Part shown: piece after piece, positions 52,893 to 62,626 of the stretch
Position numbering within the stretch: position 1 is the stretch's first letter
Layout of the letters: every line of letters starts with the position of its first letter
NCBI GenBank assembly: GCA_017519975.1
Contig: JAFWRM010000022.1
Span: 1 to 64,000, forward strand
Reading direction: 5' to 3'
DNA: 64,000 nt
From: Oscillospiraceae bacterium
GTDB lineage: Bacteria; Bacillota; Clostridia; Oscillospirales; Oscillospiraceae
Made by a program: the position numbers and the translations under genes
Notes under the pieces: generated by a model
Told to the model about the DNA's origin: nothing
The model's database searches: none
What the model saw: only the letters and a program-made list of their open reading frames with translations

Positions 52893-55800
52893 GTGGCTGT
52901 TCTGAAGCTGAAAGCGATAGAGATCTACGGATTCAAGTCCTTCGCGGATAAAACGCGCATCGATTTTGAAAAGCCGGTGACCTGCGTTGTGGGGCCCAAC
53001 GGCAGCGGGAAATCCAATATTGCCGATGCCATTCTGTGGGTCACGGGAGAACAGTCCACCCGAGCGCTGAGAGGCGGCAAGATGGAGGACGTGATCTTCG
53101 GAGGCACGCAGGCCCGCCGTCAGATGGGCTACGCCGAGGTCTCGCTCATTCTGGATAACGAAGACGGAGCGCTTCCGCTGGAAACTTCGGAAGTCATGAT
53201 CACGCGGAGATATTTCCGCAGCGGGGAAAGCGAATACTATATCAACAAGGCGCAGTGCCGGCTGAAGGACGTCAACGAACTGCTTATGGATACCGGCATG
53301 GGCCGCGAGGGCTACAGCATCATCGGGCAGGGCAGAATCGACGAGATACTCTCCGCAAAGTCGACGGACCGGCGCGCCGTATTCGAAGAGGCCGCAGGCA
53401 TTTCACGGTTCCGCCACAGAAAGGAAGAGAGCGAACGGAAGCTGCAGCGTACGGAAGAGAATCTTGTTCGTGTGAAGGACAAGATCGACGAACTCGAGCT
53501 GCAGATCGAACCGCTGAGCCGGCAGGCCGAGACGGCGAAAAAGTACCTGCTCCTTCGTGATGAACTCCGGGAAGTAGAGATTGCCGTATGGACGGAGCGT
53601 CTGAAAACGCTGGCCGCGGACCGCGAACGGTTTGAGGGTCTCAGCCGCGCCAACGCTCAGGATCTGGAAAGGGCCAAGGCGGAGATGGCGCTGCATTACG
53701 ACGAAACGGAACGCTTTTCACAGCGCATGCAGGAGAAGGACCGCCAGGCGGACGCACTGCGCCAGGAGGCTGCGGAAAACGACGAGAAGATTGCCGCTGA
53801 GGAGAACCGTGCGGCGGTCCTGAGGGCTAATCTGGAAAGCGCCGCCGCGGAACGTGCGCGGATCGAGGGCGAACTTCGGGAGGACGAGGACCGGGATCAG
53901 GCCATAGCCGGTCAGATCGAAGAGCGGAAACTGCGCCTTTCGGACATCGCCCGGGAGGAACGGGAACTGGCGGAAACGGCCGAAGGGCTGACCGATTCCC
54001 TGCGAGAACTGACGCGTTCCTCTGAGGAGGGCGACCGGGCAGCGGCGGATCTGGTGGAACAGGAGCAGAAAATGCTCGCGGATCTTCAGGCGGAGCAGAC
54101 CGCCATATCGGCGCTTGCCGCTGCCGCGCAGGAGATGGAGGACCGGGACGGATCCGCCCGACGGGAGGCGCTTGCGGCGTCCGAAAGGCTGGAGCAGCTG
54201 CGCGCGGAAGCGGAGGAGTGCGGAAAGAGGACCCGGCAGGCCGAGCGTGACGCCACGGAACTGGACAACAGGATCGCTGGGTACCGCATGCGCGCGGAGA
54301 GCCGTGAAAAGAAAGCGGAGGAGACGGAACGCCTCCGCCAGCAGACGGAAATGGACGTGCTGGCACTGGATCAGCGCGTAGGAATGCTCCGTGAGATGGA
54401 GAAGGAATATTCCGGTTATACCCGTGCGGTCCGGACGGTGATGCAGGAAGCGGGCCGCGGCCTGCTGAAAGGCGTCAACGGTACGGTGGGAAGTCTGCTG
54501 AAAACGGCGGACGTCCACGCCATAGCGGTCGAGACGGCCCTTGGCGGCAGCATGCAGGATATCATCGTGGATGACGAAGAGAGCGGAAAGGCCTGCATCC
54601 GTCTGCTCAAACGGAAAGACGCCGGACGGGGCACCTTCCTGCCCGTGAAGACGATGAGCGGAACGAGGCTCGACGTAAAAGGGCTTGAGGAACAGAGCGG
54701 TTTCGTGGGGCTTGCGCTGGATCTGGTGACGTACGACAGCCGATACCGCGGCGTTTATACGTATCTGCTCGGACGCACCGTCGTCATGGAAGACATGGAC
54801 GCGGCCATCCGCATGAGCCGCGCCCGCCCGAAAGCCTTCCGCATCGTGACGCTGGACGGTCAGGTCATCAATACCAGCGGTTCCATGACCGGCGGATCCC
54901 TTGCGAAGAACGCGGGCATCCTTTCCCGCGCCAATGAGCTTGCCCATCTTACGGAGCGGGTCGGAACGCTGAAGGAAAAGCTGAAACAGGCGGAATCCGA
55001 CGCCTCGGCTGCCGCCGCGGAATATGAAGACGCCCGTCACACGCTGGAGATAACGGTGGAAACCCGCCGCGGCATGGAGGGCGACCTGGTTCGTCTTCAG
55101 TCGGAGTGCGAGCATTACCGCCTGCTGACGGAAGCGGCGGAACAGGCGCTGGAGGAGATGAGAAGAGACAGCCGCGGCCTGGAGGAACGCCTTGCGGAGA
55201 ATTCCCGGCAGATCGAGGATCATCGCACGCGCGAGCAGGAACTCAGAAATCAGCTCGAACGGCTGCGGGAGCGAACGGCTGAGGCTGTCCGCGGCCGGGA
55301 GGAACTTCAGGAGCGTACCCGCGGCTATACGGAGCAGATGCAGTCCATCCGGGAACGTCAAGCGTCTCTTGCCGCGGAAAGGATATCGCAGGAAAGCGCC
55401 TGCGCAGAGCTGGATGCGCTGCGGGAAAGGCTTCTTTCCGGAAAGGACCGTCAGTCCGACTACATGGAGGGGCTGCGCGGACGGACCGAAGAGATGGAAC
55501 GGGAGCTGTCCGGCGGCCTGAAGCAGATCGAAGAGCTGAGGCAGAAGGGCGAGGGCCTGAAAAAGAGAATAGAAAAGGTCAACACGGAAAAACTGGCCAT
55601 CGAGGGCGAGAGGACCCGGCACGACCGAAAGATGCAGGAACGCAACGAGACGGTGCTGAATCTGGAGCGGGAGTCCTCCGCGCTGGAGCAGCGGCTGATG
55701 GCCTGCTCCATGGAGGAAAAGCAGCTGGTCGACCGCCTGTGGGATACCTATGAGCTGACCCGTTCCATGGCGATGGAGGCTGCCAGGCCGCAGGAGGATC

Positions 55801-56471
55801 TGGCCGAAGCCGGCCGAAAGGCGGCCGAACTGAAGCGCAGCATCTCCCGGCTTGGCACGCCGAATATCGGGGCGATCGAGGAATACGAGCGCATCAATGA
55901 GCGTTACACCTTCCTGACCACGCAGCGGGACGATATACAGAAGGCAAAAAATGAACTGACCGGCATCATCACCGATATCACAGACGAGATGAAAGCGATC
56001 TTTGCCAGAGAGTTCTCCGCCATCCGGGACCAGTTCAGGCAGACGTTTCTGGAGCTGTTCGGAGGCGGCCGGGCCGACCTGGAACTTGAGGACGAGGACG
56101 ATATCCTGAACTGCGGCATCGAGATCCGGGTGCAGCCGCCCGGAAAGGCGCTGAAGACCATCATGCTTCTGTCCGGCGGTGAAAAAGCCTTTGTGGCGAT
56201 CGCGCTGTATTTTGCCGTACTGAAGGTGCGGCCGGCGCCCTTCGTGGTGATGGACGAGATCGAGGCGGCGCTGGATGAGGCCAACGTAACGCGCTTTGCC
56301 TCCTACATGCGGCGCATGGCGGATAAAACACAGATCGTGGTCATCAGCCACCGCCGCGGCACCATGGAGGAAGCGGACGTGCTGTACGGCGTGACCATGC
56401 AGGAACAGGGCGTTTCCCGCGTGCTCAACGTGGATCTGGATGAAGCGGAACGCAATATCGAACGAGCGTAA
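52893..56471 (+). CDS. smc: Chromosome segregation protein SMC
   Basis: This protein of about 1192 residues is the condensin ATPase that organises and separates chromosomes. The Walker A GPNGSGKSN (about 34-42, Lys40) is at the N-terminus. Two long coiled coils (about 170-500 and 670-1010) flank a hinge (about 505-670), and the C-terminus has LSGGEKAF (about 1093) followed by a Walker B MDEIEAALDEANV region. The start is uncertain: GTG 52893 lies next to AAAGGA, while GTG 52875 lacks an RBS; the family usually begins close to KLKAIEIYGFKSF. ftsY follows, as in many Firmicutes. Confidence 0.95.
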   Translation: MAVLKLKAIEIYGFKSFADKTRIDFEKPVTCVVGPNGSGKSNIADAILWVTGEQSTRALRGGKMEDVIFGGTQARRQMGYAEVSLILDNEDGALPLETSEVMITRRYFRSGESEYYINKAQCRLKDVNELLMDTGMGREGYSIIGQGRIDEILSAKSTDRRAVFEEAAGISRFRHRKEESERKLQRTEENLVRVKDKIDELELQIEPLSRQAETAKKYLLLRDELREVEIAVWTERLKTLAADRERFEGLSRANAQDLERAKAEMALHYDETERFSQRMQEKDRQADALRQEAAENDEKIAAEENRAAVLRANLESAAAERARIEGELREDEDRDQAIAGQIEERKLRLSDIAREERELAETAEGLTDSLRELTRSSEEGDRAAADLVEQEQKMLADLQAEQTAISALAAAAQEMEDRDGSARREALAASERLEQLRAEAEECGKRTRQAERDATELDNRIAGYRMRAESREKKAEETERLRQQTEMDVLALDQRVGMLREMEKEYSGYTRAVRTVMQEAGRGLLKGVNGTVGSLLKTADVHAIAVETALGGSMQDIIVDDEESGKACIRLLKRKDAGRGTFLPVKTMSGTRLDVKGLEEQSGFVGLALDLVTYDSRYRGVYTYLLGRTVVMEDMDAAIRMSRARPKAFRIVTLDGQVINTSGSMTGGSLAKNAGILSRANELAHLTERVGTLKEKLKQAESDASAAAAEYEDARHTLEITVETRRGMEGDLVRLQSECEHYRLLTEAAEQALEEMRRDSRGLEERLAENSRQIEDHRTREQELRNQLERLRERTAEAVRGREELQERTRGYTEQMQSIRERQASLAAERISQESACAELDALRERLLSGKDRQSDYMEGLRGRTEEMERELSGGLKQIEELRQKGEGLKKRIEKVNTEKLAIEGERTRHDRKMQERNETVLNLERESSALEQRLMACSMEEKQLVDRLWDTYELTRSMAMEAARPQEDLAEAGRKAAELKRSISRLGTPNIGAIEEYERINERYTFLTTQRDDIQKAKNELTGIITDITDEMKAIFAREFSAIRDQFRQTFLELFGGGRADLELEDEDDILNCGIEIRVQPPGKALKTIMLLSGGEKAFVAIALYFAVLKVRPAPFVVMDEIEAALDEANVTRFASYMRRMADKTQIVVISHRRGTMEEADVLYGVTMQEQGVSRVLNVDLDEAERNIERA

Positions 56472-56488
56472 AGGAGCTGTCGGAAGAG

Positions 56489-57385
56489 ATGAGCTTTTTT
56501 GAGAAGTTAAAGGCCGGCCTGAAAAAGACAAGGGCCCAGCTGGGAGGCGCCTTCGCTTCCTTTACCGGAGCCAACGACGAATTCTATGAGGAACTGGAAG
56601 AGCTGATGATCATGGCCGATATCGGCGTGGAAACGTCGGAAGACGTGATCGAAGAGCTTCGGGCCAGAGCCAGAGAGCAGGGCCTGCGCGGCGGCGAAGA
56701 GATCCGCGCCGCGGTGGTGGACATCCTTGCGCAGAAGATGGAGACCGGCGGTGCCGGTCTGAAGCTCGGTACGAAGCCTTCGGTCATCCTGGTCATAGGA
56801 GTCAACGGCGTCGGAAAGACGACCACCATCGGAAAGCTTGCGGTGCAGCTCAGGCAGCAGGGGAAGAAGGTGCTGCTGAGCGCGGCGGACACCTTCCGCG
56901 CGGCCGCCGCCGACCAGCTGGCCATCTGGGCGCAGCGTGCCGGCGCGGACATCGTGCGCCACGAGGAAAACAGCGATCCCGCGTCGGTGGTGTTTGACAG
57001 CATTACGGCTGCCAGAGCCCGGGGGACTGACGTGATCATCGTAGATACGGCCGGACGGCTGCATAACAAATCCAATCTGATGAATGAACTGAACAAGATC
57101 AGCCGAGTGATCGACCGGGAACTGCCCGACGCCGACCGGGAAACGCTTCTGGTCCTCGACGCGACGACCGGGCAGAACGGGCTGATTCAGGCAAAGCAGT
57201 TCCGGGAAGCGGCCGGCCTGACGGGCATTGTTCTTACCAAGCTGGACGGTACGGCGAAGGGCGGCATCGCGGTCGCCATCGCCGATCAGCTGAAGCTTCC
57301 GGTGAAATACGTCGGAGTCGGAGAACAGGCGGACGACCTCATGGAGTTTAACGGAAGGCAGTTCGTGGAGGCGCTGTTCGAATGA
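56489..57385 (+). CDS. ftsY: Signal recognition particle receptor FtsY
   Basis: This 298-residue GTPase docks ribosome-SRP complexes at the membrane. It is the short Firmicutes form lacking the long acidic N-terminal domain. The G1 motif is GVNGVGKTT (104-112, Lys110). DTFRAAAADQL, the G3 block DTAGRLHN and the G4 block TKLDGTAKGG are intact. It overlaps rdgB by ATGA and follows smc by 17 bases. Confidence 0.96.
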   Translation: MSFFEKLKAGLKKTRAQLGGAFASFTGANDEFYEELEELMIMADIGVETSEDVIEELRARAREQGLRGGEEIRAAVVDILAQKMETGGAGLKLGTKPSVILVIGVNGVGKTTTIGKLAVQLRQQGKKVLLSAADTFRAAAADQLAIWAQRAGADIVRHEENSDPASVVFDSITAARARGTDVIIVDTAGRLHNKSNLMNELNKISRVIDRELPDADRETLLVLDATTGQNGLIQAKQFREAAGLTGIVLTKLDGTAKGGIAVAIADQLKLPVKYVGVGEQADDLMEFNGRQFVEALFE

Positions 57386-57993
57386 GATTTGTTCTTGCAA
57401 GCAACAACGCGCATAAACTGGAGGAATTCCGCGAGATTCTGGCCGGATCCGGCTGGACGGTGCTTTCCCAGAAGGAGGCCGGCATCGCCGTGGATCCGGA
57501 GGAGAACGGGTCGACCTTTGAGGAGAATTCGCTGATCAAGGCGCGGGCCGCCTGCGCCGCTTCCGGCCTTCCTGCGATCGCGGACGATTCCGGCCTGACG
57601 GTGTCCGCGCTGAACGGAGAACCGGGCATCCGTTCCGCCAGATACGGGGGACCGGGCCTGACGGACGCCGGGAGGTACCGCCTTCTGCTGGAGCGGATGA
57701 AGGATGTGGAAGACCGGCGCGCCGCTTTCGTGTGCTGCATATCCTGCGTGTTCCCGGACGGCAGAGAACTGACGGCACGCGGAGAGTGCGCCGGACGGAT
57801 CCTGCGTGAACCGGAGGGCGACGGGGGCTTCGGCTACGATCCGGTGTTCTGGTGTGACGATCTGGGAAAATCTCTCGGGACGGCGCTGCCTGAGGAAAAG
57901 AACGGCGTATCGCACAGGGGCAGAGCCCTGAGAGCGATGTACGCCTTGTTGAACGATCATCTGAGGGAAAGAAACGGAGGGCGTGCGGAATGA
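57382..57993 (+). CDS. rdgB: Non-canonical purine NTP pyrophosphatase (RdgB/HAM1)
   Basis: This 203-residue enzyme hydrolyses ITP, dITP and XTP to monophosphates, keeping deaminated purines out of nucleic acids. It starts with the substrate-binding SNNAHKLEEF segment (about 6-15) and has the ADDSGL metal/nucleotide block (about 68-73) and the FGYDPVFW motif (about 153-160). Start ATG 57382 overlaps ftsY by 4 bases. Known members act as dimers. Confidence 0.94.
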   Translation: MRFVLASNNAHKLEEFREILAGSGWTVLSQKEAGIAVDPEENGSTFEENSLIKARAACAASGLPAIADDSGLTVSALNGEPGIRSARYGGPGLTDAGRYRLLLERMKDVEDRRAAFVCCISCVFPDGRELTARGECAGRILREPEGDGGFGYDPVFWCDDLGKSLGTALPEEKNGVSHRGRALRAMYALLNDHLRERNGGRAE

Positions 57994-58292
57994 TCAACAG
58001 CAGACAGCGGGCGCAGCTGCGCGGACTTGCCAACAGCATCGACACGATCCTGCACGTGGGAAAGGATGGGATCACGGACAACGTGATCCGCCAGTGTACC
58101 GACGCGCTTGAGGCAAGGGAACTGATCAAGGGAAAGGTGCTGGAAAATTCACTTCTGACGGCAAGGGAAGTCTGCGACGAACTGTGCGCGGCGTGCCGCG
58201 CGGAGGCCGTGCAGGTCATCGGGAGCAAGTTTATCCTGTACCGGGAGAGCCGTACGATGGACAGGGAAAAGCGGATCAGGCTGGTGAAATGA
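57990..58292 (+). CDS. yhbY: YhbY-like ribosome assembly RNA-binding protein
   Basis: This 100-residue protein is a single CRM RNA-binding domain that associates with pre-50S ribosomal particles in relatives. It opens with a helix ending LRGLANSIDTILHVGKDGIT and keeps the basic surface and the ARELIKGKVLEN segment. Start ATG 57990 overlaps rdgB by 4 bases, and the nadD start overlaps its stop codon. Confidence 0.92.
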   Translation: MINSRQRAQLRGLANSIDTILHVGKDGITDNVIRQCTDALEARELIKGKVLENSLLTAREVCDELCAACRAEAVQVIGSKFILYRESRTMDREKRIRLVK

Positions 58293-59470
58293 TGAAGATC
58301 GGCGTTTATGGGGGAACCTTCAATCCTCCGCACAGAGGTCATGTGCTGGCGGCGGCGTCGGCTGTCCGGGAGCTGAAGCTGGACCGGCTGATCGTCATGC
58401 CCGCCGGGACCCCGCCTCACAAGGAAGTACCTCCCGGAAACCCGGAGGGAGAGGAACGGCTGGCGCTGGCCAGACTGGCCTTTGCCTCAGTGAACAGGGC
58501 GGAGGTCTCCGACCACGAGGTGGCCAGTGAGGAGAAGGACTATACGATCGATACGCTCAGCTGGCTTTCAGAGCGCAGCCCCGGGGACGAGCTGATCCTG
58601 ATCACGGGCGGGGACATGTTCCGCACGCTTCCCGACTGGAAGTGCGGGGATGAGATCCTTCGCCGTTTCTCCGTGGCCGTGCTGGCCAGAGAATTTGAGG
58701 AGGAAAAGGAGCTTTCCGACCTCGCGGAGACCTACCGTTCCCGATTCGGGGCCACGGTGTATGTTCCGCGGGCGGAGGTGTTTCCCGTTTCCTCCACGCA
58801 GATACGGGAAAAGCTTCCGCTCCGGCAGGGAAAGGAACTCCTCACGGAGGAGGTATACGCCGAGATCATACGCAGAAGGCTGTACGGCGCAAGACCGGAT
58901 TTTGAATGGCTTCGGGAGAAGGCGTACGCCATGCTGAAGCCGTCCAGGATCCCTCACGTGCGGGGATGCGAGCAGGAGGCGGTCCGGCTGGCGAGGTTCT
59001 GGGGCGAGGATCCGGAGGAGGCCGCGGAGGCCGGGATCCTGCACGACGTGACGAAAAAGCTCGATCTGGACGGGCAGTTGCTTTTGTGCAGGAAGTATGA
59101 TATCGTAATCGACACGCTCGAAGCCCGCAGCGATAAGCTGCTGCATTCGAAAACGGGGGCTGCGGTCGCCCGGCATGAGTTCGGAGCTTCGGACGCCGTC
59201 GTTACCGCCATCACGTGGCACACCACCGGCCGGCCCGGCATGAGCCGGCTGGAAAAGATCCTGTATCTGGCCGATTACATGGAACCCACGCGCAGCTTTG
59301 ACGGCGTGGACGAACTGCGGCGGCTGAGCTATCTGGATCTTGACAGGGCCATGGAACTGGGGCTTTCCATGAGCATCAGCGATCTGAAGGCCCGGCACAG
59401 AGAGATCCATCCCATGACGGAAAAAGCCATGGAGTATTACAATTCCGGAAAGGATACGACAGTATGCTGA
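58289..59470 (+). CDS. nadD: Fused nicotinate-nucleotide adenylyltransferase and YqeK-type HD hydrolase
   Basis: This 393-residue protein joins two enzymes. Residues about 1-200 are NadD, which adenylates nicotinate mononucleotide in NAD synthesis, with GTFNPPHRGH (9-18) and SSTQIREKL near the end. Residues about 215-390 are a YqeK-like HD domain (HVRGCEQEA, LHDVTKK, the HSKTGA and WHTTG segments), known in relatives to hydrolyse Ap4A. In many Firmicutes nadD and yqeK are separate adjacent genes; here they are one frame. The start ATG 58289 overlaps yhbY by 4 bases. rsfS follows, overlapping by 7 bases. Confidence 0.94.
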   Translation: MMKIGVYGGTFNPPHRGHVLAAASAVRELKLDRLIVMPAGTPPHKEVPPGNPEGEERLALARLAFASVNRAEVSDHEVASEEKDYTIDTLSWLSERSPGDELILITGGDMFRTLPDWKCGDEILRRFSVAVLAREFEEEKELSDLAETYRSRFGATVYVPRAEVFPVSSTQIREKLPLRQGKELLTEEVYAEIIRRRLYGARPDFEWLREKAYAMLKPSRIPHVRGCEQEAVRLARFWGEDPEEAAEAGILHDVTKKLDLDGQLLLCRKYDIVIDTLEARSDKLLHSKTGAAVARHEFGASDAVVTAITWHTTGRPGMSRLEKILYLADYMEPTRSFDGVDELRRLSYLDLDRAMELGLSMSISDLKARHREIHPMTEKAMEYYNSGKDTTVC

Positions 59471-59823
59471 ATTCACTGGAAATGGCCCGCGAAGCGGTCC
59501 TGGCGCTCGACGCCAAGAAGGGAACGGACATCAGAGTGCTGACCATCGGGGACGTTACCGTCGTTGCCGATTATTTCATCATCTGCACGGCCGGTTCCAC
59601 CACGCAGATCAAAACGCTGTCCGATGAGGTCCAGCGGGTGCTTTCCGAACAGGGGGAGGAGCCGCTCCACGTGGAGGGGTACCGTTCCGGCGGATGGCTG
59701 CTGGTCGATTACGGATGCATCGTCGTCCATCTGTTCCTGAAGGAGACCAGAGAATTCTATAATCTGGAACGTCTGTGGAGCGACGCACCGGAGGTCGACG
59801 TGAGCGACCTGATCACAGAATGA
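59464..59823 (+). CDS. rsfS: Ribosomal silencing factor RsfS
   Basis: This 119-residue protein binds ribosomal protein L14 and blocks joining of ribosomal subunits when nutrients are low. It has the DIRVLTIGDVTVVADYFIICT core (about 22-42), the HVEGYRSGGWLLVDYG block (about 75-90) and the HLFLKETREFYNLERLW end. Start ATG 59464 overlaps nadD by 7 bases, and leuS starts 15 bases later. Confidence 0.95.
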   Translation: MLNSLEMAREAVLALDAKKGTDIRVLTIGDVTVVADYFIICTAGSTTQIKTLSDEVQRVLSEQGEEPLHVEGYRSGGWLLVDYGCIVVHLFLKETREFYNLERLWSDAPEVDVSDLITE

Positions 59824-59838
59824 ACGGAGGGCCCGCAA

Positions 59839-62244
59839 ATGAAATATGATTTCGGCCGCATCGAGAAAAAATGGCAGAAGATATGGGAAGATAAGAAGGT
59901 ATACGCCGCGGTGACGGGCAGCGAAAAGCCGAAGTTTTACGGCCTGATCGAATTTCCGTATCCCTCCGGGGAAGGTCTGCACGTAGGGCATCCGAGGCCG
60001 TACACAGCCATGGACATCGTGACGCGTTACAAGAGGATGCAGGGCTTCAACGTACTGTTTCCCATCGGGTTTGACGCGTTCGGCCTGCCCACGGAGAACT
60101 ACGCGATCAAAAACAAGATCCACCCCTCCATCGTAACGAAGCGGAACATCGCCCGCTTCACCGAGCAGCTGAAGATGCTGGGATACGGATTTGACTGGGA
60201 CAGGGTCGTCGACACGACTCAGCCCGAGTACTATCACTGGACGCAGTGGATCTTTCTGAAGCTGTATGAGAAGGGGCTTGCCTATAAGGCGACCATCCCC
60301 GTCAACTGGTGCACCTCCTGCAAATGCGTTCTGGCCAATGAGGAAGTCGTCAACGGCGTGTGCGAGCGCTGCCACAGCGAAGTGGTCCGCAAGGAGAAGA
60401 GCCAGTGGATGCTGAAGATCACCGAGTACGCCCAGCGCCTGATCGACGATCTGGACGGCCTGGACTACATCGAGCGCGTGAAGATCCAGCAGAAGAACTG
60501 GATCGGACGCAGCGTCGGCGCGGAGATCGACTTCGATACCACGGCGGGCGACCGGATCCGTGTGTTCACCACCCGGCCCGATACGCTGTTCGGAGCTACG
60601 TACATGGTCATGGCGCCGGAGCATGCGCTCGTCGCGGCCTGGCAGAGCCGCCTGGAGAATCCGGAGGAGGTCCGGGCGTATCAGGAGGCGGCCGCCAGAA
60701 AGAGCGATTTTGAGCGTACGGAACTGGCGAAGGACAAAACCGGCGTCGAGCTGAAGGGCGTGCGCGCCGTCAATCCCGCGACGGGGGAGGAGATCCCCAT
60801 TTTCATCTCCGATTACGTGCTGGCCACCTACGGTACGGGCGCTATCATGGCGGTCCCCGGTCACGATACCAGAGACTGGGAATTTGCCCGGGCTTTCGGG
60901 CTGCCCATCGTCGAGGTGGTCGCCGGGGGAGACGTGACGAAAGAGGCCTTTACCGACTGCGAGACCGGCGTCATGGTGAATTCCGGCTTCCTCGACGGCA
61001 TGACGGTGGAGAGCGCCAAGAAGAAGATCACCCAGTGGCTCACGGAAAAGGGCATCGGATCCGAAAAGGTGAATTACAAGCTGCGCGACTGGGTCTTCTC
61101 CCGCCAGCGCTACTGGGGCGAGCCGATCCCCATGGTGTACTGCGACACGTGCGGCTGGGTCCCGCTGCCGGAAAGCCAGCTGCCGCTGCTGCTGCCGGAG
61201 GTGGAGAATTACGAGACCACGGACAACGGGGAAAGTCCGCTGGACCGCATGACGGACTGGGTGGAGACCACCTGCCCGCACTGCGGAGGTCACGCGAGAC
61301 GGGAGACGGACACCATGCCCCAGTGGGCGGGGTCCAGCTGGTATTTCCTGCGCTACATGGATCCGCACAACAACGAGGCTCTGGCGTCGCCGGAGGCCCT
61401 GGAATACTGGAGCCCCGTGGACTGGTACAACGGCGGCATGGAGCATACGACGCTTCATCTGCTGTATTCCCGGTTCTGGCACAAGTTCCTGTACGACCTG
61501 GGCGTAGTGCCCACGAGCGAGCCGTATAAGAAACGTACGAGCCACGGCATGATCCTGGGCGAAGACGGACAGAAAATGTCCAAGTCCCGCGGCAACGTGA
61601 TCAACCCCAACGACGTTGTGGCCGAGTTCGGCGCCGATACGCTGCGCCTGTACATCATGTTCATCGGCGACTTTGAGAAGGCCGCCCCGTGGTCCACGAA
61701 CGCCGTGAAGGGCTGCAAGCGCTTCCTTGACCGCATCTGGAATCTGGCGGAAAAACGGATCGAGGGAGACGGAGGTTATTCCTCCGCCAACGAGAAGATC
61801 GTTCACCGCACCATCCGGAAGGTGGGCGAGGATATCGAGAACATGAAGTTCAACACCGCCATCGCAGCTATGATGAGCCTGGTGAACGCGTTCTATGAGA
61901 CGAAGCCGACCCGCGGAGAGATCCGCACGCTTCTCACGCTGCTGAGCCCCTTCGCGCCGCACATCGCCGAGGAACTCTGGGAGATCCAGGGATTCGAAGG
62001 CCTGGCGTGCCAGGCGCAGTGGCCGGTCTACGACGAAGCGAAAACGGTCGACGCCGACCGTGAGATCGCCGTACAGGTCGGCGGAAAGCTGAAGACGACC
62101 GTGACGGTGCCCGCCGACTGTGACGACGAGGTCGCCATCGCCGCCGCCACCTCCGACGAGAAGATCCGGCGCCTGATGGAGGGCAAACAGCTCGTGCGCA
62201 CCATCGTGGTGAAGAACAAGCTGGTGAACCTGATCCTGAAGTGA
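59839..62244 (+). CDS. leuS: Leucyl-tRNA synthetase
   Basis: This 801-residue class I synthetase charges tRNA-Leu. The HIGH motif appears as HVGH (48-51) and the KMSKS motif is at 579-583. The editing CP1 domain lies about 220-410, and zinc-binding cysteines occur in the 150s (CTSCKC...CERC). Length is normal for a bacterial LeuS. RBS GGAGGG precedes ATG 59839. It ends the rdgB-leuS run; rpsU follows with its own promoter. Confidence 0.96.
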   Translation: MKYDFGRIEKKWQKIWEDKKVYAAVTGSEKPKFYGLIEFPYPSGEGLHVGHPRPYTAMDIVTRYKRMQGFNVLFPIGFDAFGLPTENYAIKNKIHPSIVTKRNIARFTEQLKMLGYGFDWDRVVDTTQPEYYHWTQWIFLKLYEKGLAYKATIPVNWCTSCKCVLANEEVVNGVCERCHSEVVRKEKSQWMLKITEYAQRLIDDLDGLDYIERVKIQQKNWIGRSVGAEIDFDTTAGDRIRVFTTRPDTLFGATYMVMAPEHALVAAWQSRLENPEEVRAYQEAAARKSDFERTELAKDKTGVELKGVRAVNPATGEEIPIFISDYVLATYGTGAIMAVPGHDTRDWEFARAFGLPIVEVVAGGDVTKEAFTDCETGVMVNSGFLDGMTVESAKKKITQWLTEKGIGSEKVNYKLRDWVFSRQRYWGEPIPMVYCDTCGWVPLPESQLPLLLPEVENYETTDNGESPLDRMTDWVETTCPHCGGHARRETDTMPQWAGSSWYFLRYMDPHNNEALASPEALEYWSPVDWYNGGMEHTTLHLLYSRFWHKFLYDLGVVPTSEPYKKRTSHGMILGEDGQKMSKSRGNVINPNDVVAEFGADTLRLYIMFIGDFEKAAPWSTNAVKGCKRFLDRIWNLAEKRIEGDGGYSSANEKIVHRTIRKVGEDIENMKFNTAIAAMMSLVNAFYETKPTRGEIRTLLTLLSPFAPHIAEELWEIQGFEGLACQAQWPVYDEAKTVDADREIAVQVGGKLKTTVTVPADCDDEVAIAAATSDEKIRRLMEGKQLVRTIVVKNKLVNLILK

Positions 62245-62270
62245 GAACCGGCCGGGACGGGAGAAAATGC

Positions 62271-62299
62271 TTGACATTTGCCCTTCTCGCCCGTATAAT
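62271..62299 (+). promoter_or_regulatory. Strong sigma-A promoter of rpsU
   Basis: TTGACA (62271-62276) and TATAAT (62294-62299) are exactly 17 bases apart, the consensus form, as expected for a ribosomal protein gene. Confidence 0.92.
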
Positions 62300-62368
62300 A
62301 CTCCTTGCTTAAGCCATAATCATGGCCCTTAAAGCGTGTCATCACGCATTTGGAGGGAGGGAAATAGA

Positions 62369-62554
62369 TTGTCAGAAGTACATGTGAAAGAGAATGAGTC
62401 TCTGGACAGCGCTCTGAGAAGGTTCAAACGCAGCTGCGCCAAGGATGGTGTTCTTTCCGACCTGAGGAAGAAGGAATACTACCAGAGCCCCAGCGTGAAG
62501 CGCCGCAAGAAATCCGAGGCTGCACGCAAGAACAAGAACAAGAGATATTACTGA
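62369..62554 (+). CDS. rpsU: 30S ribosomal protein S21
   Basis: This 61-residue basic protein is S21 of the small ribosomal subunit. It contains the [20 protein letters not shown] segment (about 8-27) and a Lys/Arg-rich tail. The start is TTG 62369, eight bases after a very strong GGAGGGAGG; an in-frame ATG at 62336 would extend into the leader and has no RBS. Transcription comes from the consensus promoter at 62271, and a GC-rich terminator follows. Confidence 0.95.
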   Translation: MSEVHVKENESLDSALRRFKRSCAKDGVLSDLRKKEYYQSPSVKRRKKSEAARKNKNKRYY

Positions 62555-62560
62555 AAACAG

Positions 62561-62587
62561 ATGCCCCGGCCGCAGCGGCCGGGGCAT
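62561..62587. terminator. Terminator after rpsU
   Basis: The stem ATGCCCCGGCCG/CGGCCGGGGCAT has a tiny loop and is followed by TTTCT on the plus strand. On the minus strand CTGTTTTC follows, so it can also end the small membrane protein gene. Confidence 0.78.
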
Positions 62588-62626
62588 TTCTGTGGTCGAT
62601 ATTCATACGGAACGGAAGGAAAGCGG

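Noticed and set aside
53718..56531. Long minus-strand frame opposite smc and long frames opposite leuS (59473-62277) and the OYE gene (22024-23679)
   Set aside because: They lie antisense to clearly conserved proteins and are by-products of GC-rich codon use; none has a recognisable domain or RBS.
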